45,984 nucleotides of DNA from assembly GCA_016192105.1 (NCBI GenBank), contig JACPUV010000015.1:1-45984 (forward strand), read 5' to 3'. Position numbers and translations under genes: made by a program. Source of the stretch: Sphingobacteriales bacterium (GTDB lineage: Bacteria; Bacteroidota; Bacteroidia; Chitinophagales; Chitinophagaceae). The notes under the pieces were generated by a model, which was not told where the DNA came from, ran no database searches, and saw only the letters and a program-made list of their open reading frames with translations. This document shows, one piece after another, positions 40,818 to 45,984 of this stretch. Positions within the stretch are counted from its first letter, which is position 1; every line of letters starts with the position of its first letter.

Positions 40818-42401
40818 ATGCCTATCCGAATGACTGATGACCCGGTGGATCCCAACCAGCCTGATGATAATAGTGGCGGCGGGGGGAACCGGCCCAATTT
40901 TCCCGGAGGAGGTGGCGGAGGGCTGATGTCCCTGTTGCCCCTGCTCCTGGGTTTGTTTAAGGGGAAGGGCATTATCTTTCTCCTGGTACTGGGTGCTGTA
41001 GCTTATTTTCTGCTGGGTCGTAGCGGGGGCTGCAATGTGGAACAGATCATATCCCAGTTTTCACAAAGCGGGTACAACTTCAATCCCGCTGAATTCAACA
41101 AAGCATCGGTGTACGAGGGGCTGGAAGATGATAATGCAAAAAACCCAATACCGGAGGCTGTTTCCCTGTTGCGTTTTGCGCCGGACCGTAGTAACCAGGG
41201 TCAGCAGGGCAGTTGTGTGGCCTGGAGCGCAGCCTATGCCGCTCAGACAATCCTGATCTCTGCAGCCAGTGGATCCGATCCCAACCAGATTGCATTCAGC
41301 CCGTCTTACCTGTATAACCAGATACGCCTGGAAGGTTGCCAGGGTTCTTACCTGCAAAAGGCGATGGAAGCCATGCAGAAGAACGGGGGGGTGGCTTTAA
41401 GCCAGTATCCGTATAATGACCAGGATTGTGAACGGACACCCAATTCATCCGAAGTACAGGTGGGAAGGCAGAATGTGATACATGGCTTTACCCGGATCAC
41501 AAACGGGGACAATATCAATGAAATAAGTGTAAGGGGTATTAAAGAACACCTGGCCAAAGATGCACCGGTTGCCATTGGTATGATGGTGGGACAGAGTTTT
41601 ATGCAGGATATGATGGGCAAAGAGCTCTGGGAACCCAGTGGGATGGATGCCTCGCAAATGGGCATGGGCGGTCATGCCATGTGCGTGATCGGTTATGATG
41701 ACCGCAAGTTTGGGGGAGCTTTCCAGATCATGAACAGTTGGGGACCCGAATGGGGTAAGAACGGAATAGCCTGGGTGAAATACCGTGATTTCAGTACCTA
41801 TGTCCGCGAAGCCTATGGGATCGATCCGCTGCCCAAACGCAGCGCCGTTGCCAATATTCCTTTAGAATGCACGATCGGCCTGGTGAACAATGCCAATAAA
41901 GAATACATACAACTTCGTTCGGCCGGAGGCAATAGTTTCCAGACCGTTTCGCCGATTGCCGTGGGTACCCGCTTTAAGATGGAGATCAAGAATGAAACAG
42001 AATGTTATATCTATATTTTCGGGCAGGAAACGGATGGAACGAGTTTTGTATTATTTCCTTATCTGAAAAAGGGTGAAACAGTTTCCAAACACTCACCTTA
42101 TTGCGGGATTACCGGTTACCGGTTATTTCCCAAATCGCAGTCGCTGGAGGCGGACAGTTCCGGCAACCGGGACTATATCGCCATTCTGGTGAGCAAGGAT
42201 GAACTGGATTATAACCAGCTCAACCAGGCAATCAGTAGCAGCCCGGAAACAAATTATGCAGCGAAGGTCAATGAGGCCCTGCGAAGTTTACAGATCCGTT
42301 CGGTCAGGTATAACAATACCAGCGATGGTACTATTTACTTCAAAGCAGCTGCCAACGATAATAAGGCGGTGGCCATGATTGTGGCTTTTGATAAACAATA
42401 A
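40818..42401 (+). CDS. Membrane-anchored C1 (papain-like) peptidase with DUF4384-like domain
   Basis: The 527-aa protein has a Gly/Asn/Pro-rich N-terminus (to residue 35), one transmembrane helix (about 51-67) and an external papain-like domain. Oxyanion Gln127 and catalytic Cys133 lie in NQGQQGSCVAWSAA, His286 in GGHAMCVIGYDD and Asn306 in MNSWG, so the Cys-His-Asn triad is complete. After about residue 345 comes a beta domain of DUF4384 type (YIQLRSAGGNSFQTV ... CYIYIFGQETDG ... VLFPY). There is no propeptide of the usual kind. It overlaps no neighbour and is followed 11 bp later by the DUF4442 gene. The N-terminal anchor resembles that of some membrane zinc peptidases. Confidence 0.88.
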   Translation: MPIRMTDDPVDPNQPDDNSGGGGNRPNFPGGGGGGLMSLLPLLLGLFKGKGIIFLLVLGAVAYFLLGRSGGCNVEQIISQFSQSGYNFNPAEFNKASVYEGLEDDNAKNPIPEAVSLLRFAPDRSNQGQQGSCVAWSAAYAAQTILISAASGSDPNQIAFSPSYLYNQIRLEGCQGSYLQKAMEAMQKNGGVALSQYPYNDQDCERTPNSSEVQVGRQNVIHGFTRITNGDNINEISVRGIKEHLAKDAPVAIGMMVGQSFMQDMMGKELWEPSGMDASQMGMGGHAMCVIGYDDRKFGGAFQIMNSWGPEWGKNGIAWVKYRDFSTYVREAYGIDPLPKRSAVANIPLECTIGLVNNANKEYIQLRSAGGNSFQTVSPIAVGTRFKMEIKNETECYIYIFGQETDGTSFVLFPYLKKGETVSKHSPYCGITGYRLFPKSQSLEADSSGNRDYIAILVSKDELDYNQLNQAISSSPETNYAAKVNEALRSLQIRSVRYNNTSDGTIYFKAAANDNKAVAMIVAFDKQ

Positions 42402-42412
42402 TGTAAGCGTTA

Positions 42413-42898
42413 ATGAATAAGCATACGCCCGCTTTTATCCGGCTGATGAAGCATCCGCTGAAATTCAGGTTGTTCCTGCTGATGCGCCTGCCTGCCGCTT
42501 TTATAGCCGGGGTACGGGTAAGGGAACTGGATGAGCAAAGGGCGGTGGTGACCATTCCGTATAAATGGTTGTCGCAAAATCCGTTCAGGTCAACCTATTT
42601 TGCCTGCCTGAGTATGGCGGCTGAAATGAGTACCGGGGCGTTGGCCATGGCACATTTATACAAAATCCACCCTGCTGTTTCCATGCTGGTGGTTAAAGTG
42701 GAATCAGCGTATTTTAAAAAAGCTACGGATCGTACAGCATTTGTTTGTGCCGATGGCGGCTTGTTCAGGAAAGCGATAGAAGAAACGATTGCCACGGGGG
42801 AAGCAGTGACGGTAAGAGCGAAATCGGTTGGAACGAATAAGGCAGGAGAGCTGGTGGCGGAGTTTTGGGTGACCTGGTCGTTTAAGGTACGAAAGTAG
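42413..42898 (+). CDS. DUF4442 hotdog-fold thioesterase-like protein
   Basis: The 161-aa protein fits the DUF4442/YiiD-like hotdog-fold thioesterase family, with the conserved pattern NPFRSTYFACLSMAAEMSTG in the helical part and strands VSMLVVKVESAYFKKA and AVTVRAKSVG. Hotdog enzymes hydrolyse acyl-CoA or acyl-ACP thioesters; the substrate here is unknown. It starts 11 bp after the C1 peptidase stop, so they are probably one transcript, though the functional link is not evident. Confidence 0.8.
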   Translation: MNKHTPAFIRLMKHPLKFRLFLLMRLPAAFIAGVRVRELDEQRAVVTIPYKWLSQNPFRSTYFACLSMAAEMSTGALAMAHLYKIHPAVSMLVVKVESAYFKKATDRTAFVCADGGLFRKAIEETIATGEAVTVRAKSVGTNKAGELVAEFWVTWSFKVRK

Positions 42899-42963
42899 GA
42901 GTGGAGAGTGGATCAGTAAAACGAGTTAGTGGCAGGGGGATTAAGGTTCAATCTTTTTAGGAT

Positions 42964-43012
42964 GGGCTGTTTCCTTCTCGCCTCTCGCTTCTCGCTTGAA
43001 GGGCTGTTTCCT
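42964..43012. repeat. Direct repeat flanking a short heptamer array
   Basis: GGGCTGTTTCCT occurs at 42964-42975 and 43001-43012. Between them are three 7-bp units, TCTCGCC, TCTCGCT and TCTCGCT (42976-42996). It lies between the DUF4442 gene and the beta-CASP gene. Confidence 0.75.
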
Positions 43013-43042
43013 GACATCTGACAACTTTTTAAATATCAAAGT

Positions 43043-44446
43043 ATGAAAATATCCTTTCACGGGGCGGCCCGCACTGTTACCGGGTCCAAACATGTGATCA
43101 CGCTGAAGAACGGGAAGAAGCTCCTGCTGGATTGCGGGATGTTCCAGGGGCTCGGCAAGGAAACGGATATGCTGAACCGTCATTTTGGATTTGAGCCGGA
43201 GGAGATCGATATGATGATCCTGTCTCATGCCCATATTGATCACAGCGGGCTGATCCCCAAACTGATCAAAGACGGTTTCCGGGGCCGGATATTTTGTACG
43301 CATGGTACCAGTGAACTGGCTTCCGTATTGCTGGAAGATTCCGCGGAGATACAGGAAGATGAGATAAAATATGTGAACAAACGGAGAGCTGCTGCGGGGC
43401 AGCCCTACCTGAAACCACTTTATACGGTGGATGATGCAAAGAAGGCGGTGGACTACCTGGTGGAAGCGGAGTACGGGGTATGGTTTGACGTGATGGAAGG
43501 AGTGCAGGCGATGTTTACCGATGCGGGTCATATCATTGGCAGTACCTGTGTGCATTTAAAAATTAAGGAAAAAGGAAAAGAAACCCGTATTACTTTCAGC
43601 GGCGATATCGGCCGTTACCGCGATGCCATCCTGAAATCGCCGGAAAATTTCCCGCAGGCGGATTGTATTATCATGGAGTCCACCTATGGCAACAGTCTCC
43701 ACGATACCCATGTGACCACACCGGATATGCTGCTGAACTGGATTGAGAAAGCCTGTATGCAGAAAAAGGGTAAACTGATCATGGCTGCATTCAGTGTGGG
43801 GCGTACCCAGGAGATCCTGTATTCGCTGAACCAGTTGGAACTGGAGAACAGGCTGCCTGCCCTGGATTATTATGTGGACAGCCCGCTGAGTATTGAAGCC
43901 ACGGAGATCATGAAAAAATACCCGGGATATTTTAATAAAACGATCCAGCGGATCATGCAGACCGATAAGGACCCGTTCTCATTCGAGGGGTTACATTATG
44001 TAAAGTCGGTGGAGCAATCCAAACTGCTTAATTTCCAGGACGGCCCGATGGTTATTATTTCTGCCAGCGGGATGGCGGATGCGGGAAGGGTGAAGCACCA
44101 TATCAGTAATAATATTGAGAACTCGCACAATACGATCCTGATGACCGGTTATTGCGAACCGCATTCACTGGGAGGCCGTTTATTATCCGGGGATAAGGAG
44201 GTGAACATATTCGGCGTGCTGCATGAAGTGCATGCGGAGATCGGATCTGTCCGCAGCATGAGTGCCCATGGCGATTATGAAGATATGTGCCAGTGGCTGG
44301 CCTGCCAGGACCCCGGACAGATAAGTAAATTATTCCTGGTGCACGGGGAATACGATGTGCAGCAGGATTTTAAGAACCGGTTGCTCAAGAAAGGTTTTAC
44401 AGATGTGGAGATCCCGGCGCAACACCAGGAAATCGGGCTTGGGTAA
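43043..44446 (+). CDS. Metallo-beta-lactamase/beta-CASP protein (RNA-specificity family)
   Basis: The 467-aa protein has the metallo-beta-lactamase core with HAHIDH at 62-67, further ligands in GHIIGST and SGDIGRY, and the beta-CASP insertion with the closing motifs FSVGRTQEIL, ISASGMADAGRVKHH, SAHGDYEDM and LVHGE. This matches the YSH1-like (mRNA 3'-processing) branch, whose bacterial members are exo- and endoribonucleases. It is a single gene preceded by a direct-repeat gap, with no promoter I can call strongly. An RNase role is established for the family, not tested here. Confidence 0.93.
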   Translation: MKISFHGAARTVTGSKHVITLKNGKKLLLDCGMFQGLGKETDMLNRHFGFEPEEIDMMILSHAHIDHSGLIPKLIKDGFRGRIFCTHGTSELASVLLEDSAEIQEDEIKYVNKRRAAAGQPYLKPLYTVDDAKKAVDYLVEAEYGVWFDVMEGVQAMFTDAGHIIGSTCVHLKIKEKGKETRITFSGDIGRYRDAILKSPENFPQADCIIMESTYGNSLHDTHVTTPDMLLNWIEKACMQKKGKLIMAAFSVGRTQEILYSLNQLELENRLPALDYYVDSPLSIEATEIMKKYPGYFNKTIQRIMQTDKDPFSFEGLHYVKSVEQSKLLNFQDGPMVIISASGMADAGRVKHHISNNIENSHNTILMTGYCEPHSLGGRLLSGDKEVNIFGVLHEVHAEIGSVRSMSAHGDYEDMCQWLACQDPGQISKLFLVHGEYDVQQDFKNRLLKKGFTDVEIPAQHQEIGLG

Positions 44447-44498
44447 AACAGTTTTTGGCATTTATTGTTTGTACCGGGTTTTGGGCCATTATCTAAGG

Positions 44499-44514
44499 AG
44501 GTTCTCGAGAACCT
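44499..44514. promoter_or_regulatory. 16-bp perfect palindrome upstream of the toxin-antitoxin genes
   Basis: AGGTTCTCGAGAACCT is a perfect inverted repeat with its centre 98 bp before the mntA start codon. It has the dyad form of a dimeric-repressor operator, which suits an autoregulated toxin-antitoxin pair, but could also be a weak stem after the beta-CASP gene (no T-run). Confidence 0.5.
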
Positions 44515-44567
44515 TTATGACTTTATTCATTGATAGTTAGTCCATTGAATACGTACCGGAGTGGGGC

Positions 44568-44598
44568 TTGATGAAGGGGTAGTAATTTATTATCTTTG
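44568..44598 (+). promoter_or_regulatory. Promoter of the mntA-hepT pair
   Basis: TTG (44568-44570), a 20-bp spacer and TATCTTTG (44591-44598) match the Bacteroidota housekeeping promoter. The ATG follows after only 5 nt, so the mRNA should be leaderless. This is the best two-element match in the window. Confidence 0.65.
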
Positions 44599-44603
44599 AA
44601 GAA

Positions 44604-44894
44604 ATGCGTGATTTGGCATCCATAAAGACCGCCTTAGAGCAACTCAAACCCGAAATGGAGAGAAGGTTTCATGTCAAATCCATTGGCATATTTGGTTCAG
44701 CCGTACGGAACGATTTCAAACCGGAAAGTGATATTGACCTGATCGTTGATTTCAGTGAGCCCATTGGTATATCTTTTATCGATCTGGCCGATTACATTGA
44801 GCAAAAAATGAAAGCCCGGATCGACCTTGTATCCCGCAATGGGATCAAGCCCCAGTATTTTACCCTCATCAAGAACGAGATTGTATATGTCTAA
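44604..44894 (+). CDS. mntA: MNT-domain nucleotidyltransferase antitoxin, MntA type
   Basis: The 96-aa minimal nucleotidyltransferase keeps the complete motif GSX10DXD (Gly31, Ser32, Asp43, Asp45 in GSAVRNDFKPESDID). In characterised pairs the MNT protein silences its partner HEPN toxin by adding AMP units to a tyrosine next to the active site. It overlaps the HEPN gene by 8 bp, which suggests translational coupling. The antitoxin is the first gene here. I infer the function from the fully conserved motif and the partner. Confidence 0.88.
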   Translation: MRDLASIKTALEQLKPEMERRFHVKSIGIFGSAVRNDFKPESDIDLIVDFSEPIGISFIDLADYIEQKMKARIDLVSRNGIKPQYFTLIKNEIVYV

Positions 44895-45216
44895 GCGAGA
44901 TCCCCGGCTTCTTGTCAACGACATGCTGGACAGTTGCCATAAGATCCTGCAATATACCCTCGCTATGACTTTTGAGGAGTTTTTGAAGGACTCCAAAACG
45001 ATCGACGCTGTGATCCGGAATTTTGAAATCATTGGCGAAGCCGCCAATCGGTTGCCGGAAGCATTCAAAGACCAGCATCCTTTCATAGACTGGCACCGGA
45101 TCCGGGGTTTCCGGAACAGGATCGTACATGACTACATGGGTATCGATTATCGCATCGTATGGGAGATCAGGGACAATTACCTACCATCCCTGACCGACTC
45201 CTTAAAAAGTATCTGA
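44887..45216 (+). CDS. hepT: HEPN-domain RNase toxin, HepT type
   Basis: The 109-aa product is a compact helical HEPN protein with the complete catalytic and modification motif RX4HXY: Arg76, His81 and Tyr83 in RNRIVHDY. Such proteins cut RNA (tRNA in described cases), and the MNT partner adenylylates the Tyr. The frame is open from 44827, but the ATG at 44887 lies within the mntA stop overlap, giving a start that matches homologues (MSKRDPRLLV). The gene ends about 80 bp before the tRNA fragment. Confidence 0.88.
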   Translation: MSKRDPRLLVNDMLDSCHKILQYTLAMTFEEFLKDSKTIDAVIRNFEIIGEAANRLPEAFKDQHPFIDWHRIRGFRNRIVHDYMGIDYRIVWEIRDNYLPSLTDSLKSI

Positions 45217-45266
45217 GCCTTGTATTGCCTCAATAAACTGCAAAACTAATTTTTGTACAAAACAAA

Positions 45267-45288
45267 AAAGGCCTCGTAAGAGACCTTT
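45267..45288 (-). terminator. Terminator following the tRNA remnant
   Basis: On the minus strand AAAGGTCTC-TTAC-GAGGCCTTT (stem of 9 bp with one A-C mismatch) is followed by TTTTGTTTTG. It sits 6 nt after the 3' end of the tRNA fragment, the usual place for a tRNA terminator, so this side looks like the original chromosomal flank. It might also stop the converging hepT transcript. Confidence 0.75.
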
Positions 45289-45294
45289 CTGTTT

Positions 45295-45346
45295 GTACCG
45301 GAGAGCAGACTTGAACTGCCGACCTTCGGGTTATGAATCCGATGCT
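45295..45346 (-). tRNA. tRNA 3' fragment (anticodon CAT), probable attachment site
   Basis: On the minus strand the sequence runs from the end of the D-stem (AGC) through a CAT anticodon loop TTCATAA, variable region AAGGTC, T-arm GGCAG-TTCAAGT-CTGCT and acceptor strand CTCCGGT plus A. The 5' part is missing: upstream DNA does not contain the expected ACCGGAG/GCCGGAG acceptor strand or D-loop. The identity looks like Met or Ile2(CAT). Integrases of mobile elements often use exactly the 3' portion of tRNA genes, leaving a fragment like this at one end of the insert. It must be non-functional as a tRNA. Confidence 0.8.
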
Positions 45347-45593
45347 ACTTCCCAATACCTTTTATAATAAGTTGATTGTCAATGCAATTCAGTTATGTTG
45401 ACATCACAAATTTACACTATTTCCCTTTATATTGTTAACTAAACTGTTAACCAATTTTAGCTATATATTGTGGATGTAAATATTTGATATTCAAGTCTAT
45501 GCGAATATTTGATAGTTATATATAGAGGCTGTCTACTTCCTCAAAAGTTACACTTACTCCCCTTTACTTAAACAATTACTATCTGTAACCACT
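45347..45593. other. AT-rich DNA beyond the tRNA fragment
   Basis: Base composition changes abruptly right after the tRNA fragment and remains AT-rich to the end of the window. No gene is convincing in this stretch. It contains two GTTAAC palindromes 6 bp apart (45425-45442 region). Confidence 0.55.
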
Positions 45594-45980
45594 TTATAAA
45601 ATATATTGTCCAATTATTTTATCGTTTGATAATTGACCAGTCCTCTTTTTTATACAATTTAAATTTTGTGGATTATAATCCATTACATGGTAAAAAATAC
45701 TTCCCAACTTCTTGTTCTTTTTCCGGTAAGTTGAACAAAACCTATTTAGCATTCTAATTGCTTCAATCTCTTTGCTCATACTCTTAGAATAACCAATCTC
45801 TAATAAAAATAAATTCATTCTTTTAAGAATTTGAGACTTTGAGTTGGAAAATCCGCTCAATCTGACCACCTCTTTCCGGTCGAACCTGACCACCTGATTC
45901 CGGAGTAAACTGACCACCTGTTTCCGGAGCAAACTGACCACCCCCTGCTGCCTCATTTTAAAGGTTGTTTTACTGGCCAT
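45594..45980 (-). CDS. Open frame in AT-rich DNA, function unknown, possibly not a gene
   Basis: A 128-codon frame starting MASKTTFKMRQQG. Its first 45 residues are simply a translation through the 24-bp repeats (VVSLLRKQ, VVSLLRNQ, VVRFDRKE and similar), and the remainder is Lys/Asn/Ile-rich without a recognisable domain. The part after residue 55 (MNLFLLEIGYSK onward) could be a small real gene or the end of one. I give little weight to the coordinates; the upstream end may lie outside the window. Confidence 0.25.
   Translation of the reverse strand: MASKTTFKMRQQGVVSLLRKQVVSLLRNQVVRFDRKEVVRLSGFSNSKSQILKRMNLFLLEIGYSKSMSKEIEAIRMLNRFCSTYRKKNKKLGSIFYHVMDYNPQNLNCIKKRTGQLSNDKIIGQYIL
45863..45942. 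mobile_element. Four 24-bp tandem repeats, possible IS21-family terminal repeats
   Basis: TGACCACC recurs at 45863, 45887, 45911 and 45935 with exactly 24-bp spacing; on the other strand each unit reads GGTGGTCAG...CCGGAA. Multiple short terminal repeats of the GTGGTCA...CCGGAAT type are, to my knowledge, found at the ends of IS21-family elements. The transposase genes (istA/istB) would then lie beyond position 45984. The call is by resemblance. Confidence 0.5.
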
Positions 45981-45984
45981 AATA

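Noticed and set aside
45295..45346. Complete tRNA gene
   Set aside because: The 5' acceptor strand and D-loop are missing; only the part after the D-stem is recognisable.
45594..45980. Repeat protein made of VVSLLRKQ units
   Set aside because: The repeats are better explained as DNA terminal repeats read through in an open frame.

Overview
The window reads as an ordinary chromosome segment of a Bacteroidota bacterium, most likely a member of Chitinophagaceae. The reasons are a T9SS type A sorting domain on a secreted protein, DUF4476-, DUF6263- and DUF4384-type proteins typical of that phylum, an approximately 1,100-residue SecA, a very large bacterial alpha-2-macroglobulin, almost no Shine-Dalgarno sequences, and repeated promoter -7 elements of the TAnnTTTG type. 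Base composition is even and moderately GC-rich until about 45,350, where it becomes visibly AT-rich.

Layout. Positions 1-312 hold six tandem 52-bp repeats. From 472 to 23,562 nearly everything is on the minus strand: aspS, a small membrane protein, an FAD oxidoreductase, a histidine phosphatase with a TTG start, a 2,031-aa alpha-2-macroglobulin, sucD, the lipid-transport pair mlaE-mlaF, a MaeB-type malic enzyme, an M20 amidohydrolase, a SPOR-domain protein, and a gene run deoC / aldehyde dehydrogenase / catalytically dead half-aldehyde dehydrogenase. The plus-strand exceptions are an MtfA-like metallopeptidase and a DUF4476 protein. From 23,761 come two plus-strand amidohydrolase-superfamily exported proteins, then two minus-strand exported proteins (T9SS cargo and a C1q-like protein), about 1.1 kb without a gene, and secA. 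From 35,651 the strand is mainly plus: a lipoprotein, atpG, scpB, lysA, then a minus-strand DUF6263 protein, a C1 (papain-like) peptidase coupled to a hotdog-fold DUF4442 protein, a beta-CASP metallo-beta-lactamase RNase-like protein and a MntA/HepT (MNT-HEPN) toxin-antitoxin pair. The right end carries the 3' three-quarters of a tRNA gene with its own terminator, abutting AT-rich DNA that contains four 24-bp repeats resembling an IS21-family end. I read this as the boundary of an integrated element.

How the genes work together. Most are unconnected housekeeping genes. The clear functional groups are deoC with the two aldehyde dehydrogenase-like proteins (2-deoxyribose-5-phosphate cleavage followed by aldehyde oxidation), mlaE-mlaF (outer-membrane phospholipid transport; no MCE subunit nearby), the two amidohydrolase proteins, the C1q-like/T9SS surface pair, and the toxin-antitoxin pair.

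The signals I find most worth following are: (1) a promoter architecture in which the -7 element sits 4-5 bases before the start codon, implying leaderless mRNAs; (2) places where the U-tract of one gene's terminator overlaps or directly precedes the -7 element of the next gene; (3) the active-plus-dead aldehyde dehydrogenase pair with deoC; (4) several unrelated short-word tandem arrays confined to intergenic gaps; and (5) the tRNA-remnant island boundary next to the HEPN/MNT pair. I found no CRISPR array, rRNA, complete tRNA, restriction system or obvious multi-gene defence island inside the window.
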